From Pleomorphochaeta sp964545735 (GTDB lineage Bacteria > Spirochaetota > Spirochaetia > Sphaerochaetales > Sphaerochaetaceae), in the NCBI GenBank assembly GCA_964545735.1, contig CAZJGS010000007.1, positions 1 through 40,689 of the forward strand: a stretch of 40,689 nucleotides of DNA, in the 5' to 3' direction. Of the stretch, positions 16,226 to 25,000 are shown piece after piece. The notes beneath the pieces are model-generated. The model had not been told where the DNA came from. It did no database searches and was given only the letters and a program-made list of their open reading frames with translations. The translations under genes and the position numbers were made by a program. The stretch's first letter is position 1, and every line of letters begins with the position of its first letter.

Positions 16226-16672
16226 ATGAAACTTAAAAATGTCTTAAATGAAAGTGTTGTTAAAATCAATTTAGAAAGTTCCACTAAAGATGAAATTATA
16301 AAAGAATTATTAAATATATTAAAAGAAAATCATTTGGTAGAAGATATTGATTTGGCTTTTAAAGATATTTTAAGCCGTGAAGCTAAAATGTCTACAGGGA
16401 TTCAACATGGAGTTGCTATTCCTCATGCAAAAACCAAAGCAGTTAAGCAATTAACCGCTTGTATTGGTCTAAAAAAAGAAGGTGTTGATTTTAGTTCACT
16501 TGATGGTGAGATTAGTAATATTTTTATTATGACGTTATCTCCAAGTGATCATATTGGACCACATGTTCAATTTTTAGCTGAAGTTAGTAGAGTTATCAAA
16601 ACTGAAGAAGCTAGAAAAAGTATATTATCAGCTAAAACACCAGCAGATGTTTTAGCAGTTTTTGGAATTTAA
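16226..16672 (+). CDS. PTS EIIA (PtsN/fructose type) domain protein
   Basis: The product is 148 aa, a single EIIA-Ntr/Fru domain. The phosphoryl-accepting histidine is H67 in GVAIPHAKT, and the sequence around it is standard. There is no EIIB or EIIC nearby, and the next gene encodes a cation/proton antiporter, so a regulatory role on that transporter (as PtsN has on K+ transport in enterobacteria) is more plausible than sugar uptake. AGGGG precedes the ATG. The intergenic gap to the antiporter is about 25 bp, so they form an operon. Confidence 0.85.
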   Translation: MKLKNVLNESVVKINLESSTKDEIIKELLNILKENHLVEDIDLAFKDILSREAKMSTGIQHGVAIPHAKTKAVKQLTACIGLKKEGVDFSSLDGEISNIFIMTLSPSDHIGPHVQFLAEVSRVIKTEEARKSILSAKTPADVLAVFGI

Positions 16673-16697
16673 TTGTATTTTATTATAGAGGTTGATG

Positions 16698-18323
16698 ATG
16701 GCTGAGGAAATGATGGTGTTGATGTTGCAATTAGGAGCAATCCTTATTGCAACAAAGTTTATAGGGTATGTATTTGCCAATTATTTGAAGCAACCTAAAG
16801 TTTTAGGAGAGTTGTGTGCAGGGATGATTATTGGACCATATTTATTAGGTAGCATTCCACTAGGATCCTTTGGTCCTTTATTTGTATTACCATTTCACAC
16901 AACTATCCCTGTATCTCCTGAGTTATATGGGATTGCGACTTTAGGCTCTATTTTTTTACTTTTTGATTCGGGACTTGAAACTGATTTACCTACCTTTATT
17001 AAGTTTAGTGGAAAAGCTTCTGTAATTGGTATAGGTGGCGTAGTAGTCTCTTTTTTTTGTGGAGCCGGAGCAACCGTTTTACTAAGATCAAATGTAACAT
17101 CTTTAATGGATCCAGCTGCTTTATTTTTAGGAACAGTTTGTACAGCAACATCTATTGGTATCACAGCAAGAATTTTAGGAGAATCAAAAAAAATAGCTTC
17201 TCCTGAAGGTGTTACTATAATGGCTGCCGCAGTATTAGATGATGTAATTTCAATTGTATTACTTTCTGTTGTAGTAGGTGTTTCTTCTGTTCAAATAGCT
17301 GGCGGATCTATTCATTGGGGTGTTATAGCAATAGTTGCTTTAAAAGCTATTGGTTTTTGGCTAGCTTGTACTGTTATTGGTATTTTAATTGCTCCTAAAT
17401 TTACAAAAGGTATGAAAAGATTTAAGTCCTTACCTTTGATTAGCGAAATTTCCTTTGGTATTGCCATGCTTTTAGCTGGTTTTTCTGAAATGGCTGGTTT
17501 AGCAATGATTATTGGAGCTTATATTACTGGTTTAGCCTTGAGCCAAACTGATGTTGCTCACAGTATTAGTGTTAGAATTAAATCAGTTAGTGAATTTTTT
17601 GTTCCTGTCTTTTTCGCCGTAATGGGGATGATGGTAGATTTTTCAGCTCTTAAAAGTGTTTTAGGCTTTGCCTTAATTTTTTCAGTTATAGCTTTTGTCG
17701 GAAAACTTGTTGGTTGTGGAGCACCTGCTTTGCTTGTTGGATTTAATTTAAAAGGCGCTTATAGAATTGGTTGTGGCATGTTACCTAGAGGTGAAGTTAC
17801 CTTGATTGTAGCAGGTATTGGTTTAGCATCAGGCGCTATTTCACATGATCTTTTTGGTGTAGCTGTTATGACAATGTTGGTAGCATCAGTAACTGCCCCA
17901 CCTATGTTGGTGGGCGCCTTTAAAGGTGGAAGTGGATATAAGAAGAAGCTAGATGTTATAGGTAGCCAAGATACAATTACAATTGCACTTGATTTCCCTT
18001 CTAAAAGAGCTGCAATATTTATTTCAGATACAGTTATTGAAGGCTTTCTTGCTGAAGGTTTTTTTGTATCAAGTATTGAAAGTGCACATACAGTATATCA
18101 AATTAGAAAAGAATCCATTATTATCATGTTAGATATTATGAGAATTGAAGATGGTCAAGCTACTGTTAAATTGAATTGTAGTAAAAATGATGAAGCTTTT
18201 GTTCGACTAATGTTATTGGATTCAATAGCAGATTTCCAATCTTTTGCTTCTACTCTATCCTCAATGCAAGATCCAGAAATGATGAGTGCTCAATTATTAA
18301 TGAGTATGTTTAATGATGATTAA
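16698..18323 (+). CDS. CPA2-family (Kef/NapA-type) cation:proton antiporter
   Basis: The product is about 541 aa. Some 12 hydrophobic segments fill residues 5-410: LGAILIATKFIGYVF, the KQPKVLGELCAGMIIGP loop typical of CPA2, LGSIFLLFDSGLETDL, and VLDDVISIVLLSVVVG, where the Asp pair is the ion-binding DD/ND motif. A soluble C-terminal part of about 130 residues has no recognisable TrkA-N domain. It probably exchanges Na+ or K+ for H+ across the inner membrane. Three candidate starts (TTG 16692, ATG 16695, ATG 16698) follow AGAGG at 16687-16691; spacing favours 16698. It is co-transcribed with the EIIA protein gene. Confidence 0.85.
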   Translation: MAEEMMVLMLQLGAILIATKFIGYVFANYLKQPKVLGELCAGMIIGPYLLGSIPLGSFGPLFVLPFHTTIPVSPELYGIATLGSIFLLFDSGLETDLPTFIKFSGKASVIGIGGVVVSFFCGAGATVLLRSNVTSLMDPAALFLGTVCTATSIGITARILGESKKIASPEGVTIMAAAVLDDVISIVLLSVVVGVSSVQIAGGSIHWGVIAIVALKAIGFWLACTVIGILIAPKFTKGMKRFKSLPLISEISFGIAMLLAGFSEMAGLAMIIGAYITGLALSQTDVAHSISVRIKSVSEFFVPVFFAVMGMMVDFSALKSVLGFALIFSVIAFVGKLVGCGAPALLVGFNLKGAYRIGCGMLPRGEVTLIVAGIGLASGAISHDLFGVAVMTMLVASVTAPPMLVGAFKGGSGYKKKLDVIGSQDTITIALDFPSKRAAIFISDTVIEGFLAEGFFVSSIESAHTVYQIRKESIIIMLDIMRIEDGQATVKLNCSKNDEAFVRLMLLDSIADFQSFASTLSSMQDPEMMSAQLLMSMFNDD

Positions 18324-18379
18324 ATAATTGGAATAAAATTTATATATGACCCCTCTAAAATAGATGAAATTGTTGAAAT

Positions 18380-18393
18380 TTTACTATAGTAAA
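18380..18393. repeat. 14-bp perfect palindrome between convergent genes
   Basis: TTTACTATAGTAAA lies between the antiporter gene and the convergent lipoprotein gene, followed by GGGATATTTTTTTATT. With no loop bases it is a poor terminator stem; it may be a weak terminator or chance in AT-rich DNA. Confidence 0.4.
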
Positions 18394-18404
18394 GGGATAT
18401 TTTT

Positions 18405-20456
18405 TTATTCATGAATTTGGCAAATTTTTATACATTTCTCATTTTCTCCAGTGAGAATTAATATTTTTTTATTTTTCGATAAAACCCCATTATCAGGGCT
18501 GAAATCCACCAAATCTTCTTTTCCCAAATAAGATAAAGTAAAAGTTTGTTGATTTATATCAAAAGCTAGAAGGGAATTAGAGCCTTTGCATAAAGCATAT
18601 ACTTTCTCAATGGTTGCTAGGTTTTGGATAGTGTCGTATCCCATATAATAAATGAAGTTGCAAACATCAGAAAACTCTGGAAGTCCATATGTTTTGCTTA
18701 CATAAGTTTTTGTCTCTTCAAGGGTAGTGGAATATTTAAGATTTTCACCAATAAGTGTTCCAACAATAATTCTGTTATTTGCTCCTGCAATAAAGGTTTT
18801 CCAGTCCAAAGCTCCAGCAACTAAAATTTCATTAGCATTATATCTAAGTCCAGAAGTGGCTTTTAGTAAGCAATTACTATAACCTGGGGTATTGAAAGCA
18901 AGTGAGATATAACCGGTATCACTTGCAAATGCAACAGCATCTAGATTAGGACTCATCATACCTCTAGTACAATGGTAGTTTACATCATCAGGGTCTTTAA
19001 TCATGTTTATAGCAAAAAATTTCCTATCCAAGTCTGGCTCTATTTTATATTCCCTGTAAGAATCTCCTAAATGATCAAATACTAAGAAATCCTTAGGTCT
19101 AACGAATATTTGTCCAAAATGATTTGCATATTGATGATAAGTGTCCTCAAAAAAATACTTTGTTAATTTGTTGTAGGAATAATCATAAATACTAAGAGAA
19201 TTGGTACTTTGCTCTGATATAAAAACTCTATTTCTTGTGTAATCAACTTTCATATCAACCACATTAGATAAGGGCATATCAAAGGAATTATTATAAGTTT
19301 TGATTACTTCGATATTATTATTAATTAAACGACAAATTTGTAGAGTATGAGTTTCTCCACAGTAGGAAATTAATTTGCTATCAGGAAGGAAGCAAACATG
19401 CATATTACTTCCAGCATAAAATCCATTGTCGCCATTATTTATAGTTGAAACTACTTTGGGCATATAAGAAGGAGCATTAATCTTTACTTCAAATTCTCTA
19501 AAAGCTGAACTTGTACTTCCTATATCTCCGCTTTCAACAATAACGTCTAATCTATGAAACCCTATTGTAGGCTTGAATTTACAATTTTCTCCACTTCCAA
19601 TTAGAGCCCCATCGAGATACCAATCAATAGAGACGTTATTTAAAGGCAAATTGTTCTCTTCAACTAGAACAGGATAAATATCTTGATTAAATGCAACAAC
19701 TTGAGGAACATCATTAATATGGCAAGTAATTGGAATTCCTAAATTGTTGTTAATAACAATGGGAATATCACCTTCAGTATTTGTTTCTTGATTTAAATTG
19801 AAATGAATAGATCCCCTACTTGTTTTGTTCATGACGACTCTAATAGCCTCAATACATCCAGCTATGAGTATATCACTATCATATAATTTAGCATTAAGAG
19901 TGTAGGAATCAGATCTTGCAACTGTTTCAAAGGTTGCAATACCTGAGGTATAGTCAATGGTAGTAGGTGTTACATTTAATTTAGTATTACTTTGATTTAT
20001 CAATTCAAGTTCTAATTTAGGATTGTTTGTAAGCTCTGGATCCCAAATAAAATCAATATCAATATTTCCGTTTCCTACTAATTTATTCAATTCAATTATG
20101 GCTTCAGAAGGTTTATTACTTATTTCTACAGTGGCTGTGCCACTGACCAATAATAATCCATCTGAGTTTTTTCCAACAGCGAATAAATCCCAGTTTCCCA
20201 TTGTTAAACCTTTTATAGTTGTTTTGTTATCTCTAGTATTTACCGTAAATGAGTCTTTTTCAAAAGGCCCGTTTCCATTTACGGTATATTGAGTAACTTC
20301 AAGAGGGATATCTTCAGGTAGTATGGATTTGTTTCGAGTAATTTTTTCTTGATCTAGGTTTAATATTAATGAAGATGTGCTATTATTTTCTTCACAACCA
20401 GTTATAATTAAAAAAAAAGTGATAAAAAGAATAAAAATTATATTTTTTTTATGCAT
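18405..20456 (-). CDS. Large lipoprotein with Ig-like N-terminal and propeller-like C-terminal regions
   Basis: The product has 683 aa from the ATG at 20454-20456, which has AAGGAG upstream and starts the signal peptide MHKKNIIFILFITFFLIITGC; the lipobox Cys is about residue 21. Residues of about 30-230 look like beta-sandwich domains (NWDLFAVGKNSDG). SIDWYLDGALIGSG and FHRLDVIVESG near 280-310 resemble the Ig/PKD modules common in spirochaete lipoproteins. The last 350 residues are repeated beta motifs (KVDYTRNRVFISEQSTNSL, SPNLDAVAFASDTG), suggesting a seven-bladed propeller. It is probably surface or periplasmic and might bind a polymer or protein. No enzymatic motif is visible. Convergent with the antiporter gene. 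Confidence 0.75.
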   Translation of the reverse strand: MHKKNIIFILFITFFLIITGCEENNSTSSLILNLDQEKITRNKSILPEDIPLEVTQYTVNGNGPFEKDSFTVNTRDNKTTIKGLTMGNWDLFAVGKNSDGLLLVSGTATVEISNKPSEAIIELNKLVGNGNIDIDFIWDPELTNNPKLELELINQSNTKLNVTPTTIDYTSGIATFETVARSDSYTLNAKLYDSDILIAGCIEAIRVVMNKTSRGSIHFNLNQETNTEGDIPIVINNNLGIPITCHINDVPQVVAFNQDIYPVLVEENNLPLNNVSIDWYLDGALIGSGENCKFKPTIGFHRLDVIVESGDIGSTSSAFREFEVKINAPSYMPKVVSTINNGDNGFYAGSNMHVCFLPDSKLISYCGETHTLQICRLINNNIEVIKTYNNSFDMPLSNVVDMKVDYTRNRVFISEQSTNSLSIYDYSYNKLTKYFFEDTYHQYANHFGQIFVRPKDFLVFDHLGDSYREYKIEPDLDRKFFAINMIKDPDDVNYHCTRGMMSPNLDAVAFASDTGYISLAFNTPGYSNCLLKATSGLRYNANEILVAGALDWKTFIAGANNRIIVGTLIGENLKYSTTLEETKTYVSKTYGLPEFSDVCNFIYYMGYDTIQNLATIEKVYALCKGSNSLLAFDINQQTFTLSYLGKEDLVDFSPDNGVLSKNKKILILTGENEKCIKICQIHE

Positions 20457-20486
20457 AAGAGTCTCCTTATTTTTCAATACAAATAA

Positions 20487-21056
20487 ATGATTATTATTGC
20501 CTTTAATATTGGAATTTGGATATATCTATTGCCAAAGTTATATAACTTAAATATCTTATCAGTTGAGGAGTATATTTTGAAATTTATATTGAGAGTGCTA
20601 ATTGTAGGAATCTTTTTTGTTTTAGTTTTCATTCCTAGAGCTGTTGTTGGGGTTTTAAACTATTGGTTATTATTTGTAGCTTTGGTTGTAGTTGTTATTT
20701 TATATATTTTCAATTCATATTACGTTAGTAAAAAAGCTGTAAATAAAATAATTAATGATACTCCTGATTTTTCAATTCTTTGTGAAAAAGTACCTTTTGA
20801 TGCAGAAGGTGATTTTACTAGAGGTAGATTGGTTGTTTATAATTCGATGCTTCTATTATATAAAAAACAAAAAGGTAAAGTTGCCTTAGCTTGGTCAAAA
20901 CAAATAAGTGAAATTGATTCACTAGAATTTGCTAAGGTATCAACCAAAAAAAAAGGCTTCAAAATTATATGTGGCAAAGAAATCTTTGAATTTAGTACAT
21001 ATTTTTTAAAAATAGATCAAGAAGTTTTTATAAAATCTTTAGATTTTGAAATGTAA
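20487..21056 (+). CDS. Membrane protein of unknown function with a possible PH-like C-terminal domain
   Basis: The product has 189 aa. Two strongly hydrophobic segments lie at about residues 31-49 and 58-77, with a weaker one at 3-16. The remaining 110 residues are soluble and beta-rich (RGRLVVYNSMLLLYKKQKGKV, then KKKGFKIICGKEIFEFS), which recalls bacterial PH-like domains, but I cannot confirm that. The start lies only 30 bp from the divergent lipoprotein start, and no Shine-Dalgarno is seen before the ATG. I do not recognise the family. Confidence 0.6.
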   Translation: MIIIAFNIGIWIYLLPKLYNLNILSVEEYILKFILRVLIVGIFFVLVFIPRAVVGVLNYWLLFVALVVVVILYIFNSYYVSKKAVNKIINDTPDFSILCEKVPFDAEGDFTRGRLVVYNSMLLLYKKQKGKVALAWSKQISEIDSLEFAKVSTKKKGFKIICGKEIFEFSTYFLKIDQEVFIKSLDFEM

Positions 21057-21136
21057 TTAATAAGTAGCTATACTTAAGTAATTTTAACTATTTTCAAAAT
21101 AATATTCTCCTTTTAACTTAAGTCTAGGAGAACATT

Positions 21137-21673
21137 ATGAAGAGAGTAGTTTTTTTATGTCTATTAATATTTATTTCAGCTGGTGCTTACTCTGATATAG
21201 GACCTTCTTCTCTAGATATAGCAGTAGATGTAGCATATATAGATCCATTTATTGATCACATTATTTATAATGAAATTACAATAGCCCTAAATATTAATAA
21301 AGATTTATCCCTTAGAATTCCAATTAATATTGTTTTCCCCACATCAAAAAATCTTAATTTAGTAGGAATAGGGGGATCAATAGATGTTTTGTACCGTCCT
21401 TTTTTAAATGGAATATTTATATCTTTTGCTCTTGCAAAAATACAATACTTAACAGGATATGATGCTCCTTTTGAGAAAATTCAGTACTTAAACAAATTAT
21501 CATTTGGCTACACCTTTCATATTTCAGAAAAAGTCTTTATTGAACCATCCGTAGCATTTTTTAATATTAACGGTATTTACGAAGATAGTATCTTAGCCTT
21601 AAAGGATAGTTTTAATGATTTTCCTTCAGTAAGAGCTTCGTTGCTGGTTGGTTATAAAATAATAAATTTGTAG
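21137..21673 (+). CDS. Small secreted beta-barrel-like envelope protein
   Basis: The product has 178 aa. The signal peptide MKRVVFLCLLIFISAGAYS has cleavage likely after AYS. The mature part is built from short amphipathic strands (ITIALNINKDLSLRIPINI, FISFALAKIQYL, KLSFGYTFHISEKVFIEP), and the chain ends in VGYKIINL, compatible with an eight-stranded outer-membrane barrel. AGGAG lies 5 nt before the ATG. No named family is recognised. Confidence 0.7.
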   Translation: MKRVVFLCLLIFISAGAYSDIGPSSLDIAVDVAYIDPFIDHIIYNEITIALNINKDLSLRIPINIVFPTSKNLNLVGIGGSIDVLYRPFLNGIFISFALAKIQYLTGYDAPFEKIQYLNKLSFGYTFHISEKVFIEPSVAFFNINGIYEDSILALKDSFNDFPSVRASLLVGYKIINL

Positions 21674-21700
21674 AGAATCAAATCATATACAGAGAATAAA

Positions 21701-21735
21701 GGAGGAAGATAGTTAATCTATCTAAAAAAATTATG
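21701..21735 (+). promoter_or_regulatory. Shine-Dalgarno bridged to its start codon by a hairpin
   Basis: GGAGGA (21701-21706) is 26 nt before the ATG at 21733. Between them AGATAG (21707-21712) pairs with CTATCT (21718-21723) around a TTAAT loop. If folded, the hairpin leaves nine A/T nt between ribosome site and ATG, a normal spacing. Confidence 0.6.
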
Positions 21736-22584
21736 AGAAAAAAGTTAAACAGTATGTTTAAAATGGTTATTGTTTCAGTATTAATTCTGGTATTAAGCGG
21801 TTGCTCTTTTGCACTAGATAGAAGCTTAACAAAGAAAATTAGTGATGAAAAATTAATTACATCAGTTTCAAAAATAGTTGATGAACAATTGGATATTGTA
21901 TCACCCTATTTTGATGAAAATTCTAAAGGCATTGATATTACACAAATTACTGGTGAGCAAGTTGTTCTTAGTGCTTTAGACGAAGAAAATGGTAAAGATT
22001 ACTTGAGATTTAATTATAGTATAGCTATAGATAATGATGATAATTTAGACGAATTAGCATCTCTTGCCAAAGATTTAATACCTAAAGAAGAAGCCTATAG
22101 AATTGATGATAAATTATTTGAGACTAGAGACTTTATTCAAAAAGATCTATCTAGAATTAGCAAATCTGTCCCACCAAGTCAACAAATAGCTTTTCAAAAA
22201 GATTTAAGAAAATTGGTCACAAGAAGCTTTGTATTGTTTGCAGCAGGCATTGTATATATGTTTATGCCAAAGACAATGTTTTGGGGAAAAGTATCTGCAG
22301 CCTCAGCTATTAGTGTAGCTACAGGTGTTTTATCCTGTACCGTAATGAGTTTATATCAATACTATAAATATGGTGGCGAATCTCAACAAGCCTTTAGCCA
22401 GTGGGTAAGTGAAATCTCTACAGAGCCACAAGTATCCTATGCTCTAGCCTATAGTATGATTGCAGTAGGGTTAACGATGAAGAGATCTCCTATTGTAACT
22501 GGAATAATGATTTGTGTTTTTTCATTGTATCAAGTAATAGATATGGTTAAGCCAATGCTTAAAAAATACAATTTCGCAATATAA
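21733..22584 (+). CDS. Lipoprotein with C-terminal membrane segments, function unknown
   Basis: The product has 283 aa. The N-terminal signal ends in VLILVLSGC (Cys24), a clear lipobox. Residues 30-160 are acidic and soluble (DEKLITSVSKIVDEQLDIVSPYF). After about residue 170 come three hydrophobic stretches: SFVLFAAGIVYMFM, VSAASAISVATGVLSCTVM and VSYALAYSMIAVGLTM, followed by a fourth near the end. A lipid anchor plus membrane helices is unusual. The gene is likely in an envelope-related cluster with its neighbours. Its ribosome site is far from the ATG with a hairpin between. Confidence 0.7.
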   Translation: MRKKLNSMFKMVIVSVLILVLSGCSFALDRSLTKKISDEKLITSVSKIVDEQLDIVSPYFDENSKGIDITQITGEQVVLSALDEENGKDYLRFNYSIAIDNDDNLDELASLAKDLIPKEEAYRIDDKLFETRDFIQKDLSRISKSVPPSQQIAFQKDLRKLVTRSFVLFAAGIVYMFMPKTMFWGKVSAASAISVATGVLSCTVMSLYQYYKYGGESQQAFSQWVSEISTEPQVSYALAYSMIAVGLTMKRSPIVTGIMICVFSLYQVIDMVKPMLKKYNFAI

Positions 22585-22689
22585 AATTTTAGAGAGTTAT
22601 GACTATTAAAACTTAAAAATCAGGCATATAATTGTTTTCTATAGTACTTTGTGTAATAATAATAGCAAAGAATTAAAGAGGAGTAACAA

Positions 22690-23934
22690 ATGTTTGAAAA
22701 TGTAAAAGATGATTTGAAATCAAGATTTTTAAGATATACAGTTGTAGATACAATGAGTGATGAGAAATTAGCAGAAACCCAACATCCATCAAGTAAAAAT
22801 CAATTAGATCTAATTAAAATATTAGAAAAAGAATTAATAGAATTGAATATTGCTGATGTGAGTGTTGGAGAAGAAGGCACTCTTGTTGCTCATATTCCAT
22901 CTAATGTTAGTGGAGCACCTTGTATTGGATTAATGGCTCATGTAGATACTGCAGATGATGTTACTGGAAATGGAGTGAAACCACAAGTTATTGAAAACTA
23001 TGATGGAAAAGATATTCCTTTAGGTTCAACAAATAGAGTTATAAAGAGAAAGGAAAATTCTGAACTAGATAATTATATTGGATCTACAATTTTTACATCT
23101 GATGGTACAACACTTTTGGGTGCGGATGATAAAGCAGGTGTTAGTGAAATAATGTGCATTGCCAAACTTTTAGTAGAAAATCCTGATATAAAGCATGGTG
23201 AAGTTGAAATTATTTTCACCTGTGATGAAGAAACTGGCTGTGGTATGGATGCTTTTCCATATGATAGAATTAATTGTGATTATTGTTATACCATTGATGG
23301 TGGAACTCGATATGAAGTTGAAAGTGAGTGTTTTAATGCTTGTAAAGTAAGTATCGATTTTAAAGGTGTTTCTTATCATTTAGGTGCAGCTAGAGGTAAA
23401 ATGGTTAATGCCTTAACTATGGCTACAATTTTTGTAAATAATTTGCCACAAGCTGAGAGTCCAGAAGCTACAGATAATAGATTTGGCTATTATTGCCCTT
23501 TGGAATTAAATGCTACAAATGATGAAGCTCATTTGGTCGTTTATTTAAGAGATTTTGACTTAAGTGAAATTGAGAGAAGAGAAAATGTATTGCAAAATCT
23601 CGCTAAGATGGTCGAGTCCTTATATCCAGGTGGTAAAACAACAGTCAAAATAAAAAGACAATATTTTAATATGAAAGAAATTTCAAAGAAAAATCCTAAA
23701 GTATTAGAGAGTATTTATGAAGCTGGAAGAAGATTAAACCAACCCTTGTTTGAATCCCCCATAAGAGGTGGAACAGATGGAGCAAGAATGGCTAACGAAA
23801 AAGGTATTCCGTGTCCTAATATTTATACAGGTGGCCATAATTATCACTCATATTATGAATGGTGTTCCTTAGATGCTATGGAAGATGCACTAAAGTTAAT
23901 TTTGGAAATACTCAAAATTGGAGCTGAAAAATAA
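22690..23934 (+). CDS. pepT: Peptidase T (tripeptide aminopeptidase)
   Basis: The product is a 414-aa cytoplasmic M20B zinc metallopeptidase removing the N-terminal residue of tripeptides. Metal ligands are visible in order: H84 in LMAHVDTADD, D146 in LLGADDKAGVSE, E180-E181 in CDEETGCGMD, D203 in YTIDGGTRYEVE, and the terminal His in YTGGHNYHS. The dimerisation/lid domain lies at about 212-320. The ATG follows AGAGGAG. The next gene starts directly after the stop codon. Confidence 0.95.
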   Translation: MFENVKDDLKSRFLRYTVVDTMSDEKLAETQHPSSKNQLDLIKILEKELIELNIADVSVGEEGTLVAHIPSNVSGAPCIGLMAHVDTADDVTGNGVKPQVIENYDGKDIPLGSTNRVIKRKENSELDNYIGSTIFTSDGTTLLGADDKAGVSEIMCIAKLLVENPDIKHGEVEIIFTCDEETGCGMDAFPYDRINCDYCYTIDGGTRYEVESECFNACKVSIDFKGVSYHLGAARGKMVNALTMATIFVNNLPQAESPEATDNRFGYYCPLELNATNDEAHLVVYLRDFDLSEIERRENVLQNLAKMVESLYPGGKTTVKIKRQYFNMKEISKKNPKVLESIYEAGRRLNQPLFESPIRGGTDGARMANEKGIPCPNIYTGGHNYHSYYEWCSLDAMEDALKLILEILKIGAEK

Positions 23935-24951
23935 ATGAGAAAAAAGGCAATTCTTATTTTCATTATTTTGATAAGTTTATCACCTATATATGCTATTGAT
24001 TATAACTTTGATAGGTCTTCTTATATTTTAAATGATTTTACTCAAAATGTTGAAGATAAAATTTCCTATGCACTAAATTCTACCTTAGTTTCATATACTA
24101 AGGTAGATGATGCCTTATTAAATCTCTTACAAATACAATTAGCCAATATTTCATACAAGCAAGATGTATTAAAGGTTGAAGGGAAAATCGTTTATAATGG
24201 TTTTCAATTGCCATTAGACATTGAGTTTCAACAATCAAACAAGCAATTATTATTTGATACCTTAGAAAATATTTTAATTGATACCTTTAGATATGATCTC
24301 TCTGTCTTGTTTGAGACAACACCAGAGTATTATCTGCAATATTCAGATAATACTGATTCTTTTTTAAATAAGAATAATAAATATAGAGTTGGGGATTTGA
24401 TTTATCTAAAAAATGAAGGATCTAAAAAATCTTTAGCAGTCGTTGAGTCAATTTATAATGATTTTGCAACTATTAATTATTTATATAATGCTACATCTTT
24501 GGTAAATACTCCCATATTAGACGGTCCAAAAAATCAAATTGGATTTAATATAACATATGATTATTATAAAGACATTATTAGCTTTAGTGGAGAATATTTT
24601 TATCTAAAGGGTCTTATATATCCTTTCAATACTACTTATTTAGGATTATCCTCTTCTTATTATTATAATTTGGATAATTTGAGTTGTTCTTTTACTGTTG
24701 ATTCAAATTTATTATTGGAATTACCTTTATCCACTTTATTCAAATCCGTTATGATATTAAAAAATTCTTGTATTTATACTAAAGTAAAAATAGGAGCCAT
24801 TATTAATGAGAATATTGAGATTCATAGTGCTTTTGAACTAGGATATAAACAATATTTAACTTCAAATTTAAAAATAGCAGTAGCATATAAAAGAGATTCA
24901 AATAATGAAATACATAATAATGTTCTTATATCAATTGAGTTTTTGTTTTAA
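23935..24951 (+). CDS. Secreted outer-membrane-like protein, function unknown
   Basis: The product has 338 aa and begins with the signal peptide MRKKAILIFIILISLSPIYA. Residues 20-170 look soluble (helical and mixed), and the last 150 alternate in short tyrosine-rich strands (ISFSGEYFYLKGLIYPF, LGLSSSYYYNL), ending in VLISIEFLF, an aromatic C-terminal strand typical of outer-membrane barrels. The start immediately follows the pepT stop; the likely ribosome site GGAG is in the last pepT codons, so translation is coupled. I recognise no family. Confidence 0.7.
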   Translation: MRKKAILIFIILISLSPIYAIDYNFDRSSYILNDFTQNVEDKISYALNSTLVSYTKVDDALLNLLQIQLANISYKQDVLKVEGKIVYNGFQLPLDIEFQQSNKQLLFDTLENILIDTFRYDLSVLFETTPEYYLQYSDNTDSFLNKNNKYRVGDLIYLKNEGSKKSLAVVESIYNDFATINYLYNATSLVNTPILDGPKNQIGFNITYDYYKDIISFSGEYFYLKGLIYPFNTTYLGLSSSYYYNLDNLSCSFTVDSNLLLELPLSTLFKSVMILKNSCIYTKVKIGAIINENIEIHSAFELGYKQYLTSNLKIAVAYKRDSNNEIHNNVLISIEFLF

Positions 24952-25000
24952 TGTTGTTAATAACTAAAATAATGGTAGAATATGATTATTAGGAGAAAAA

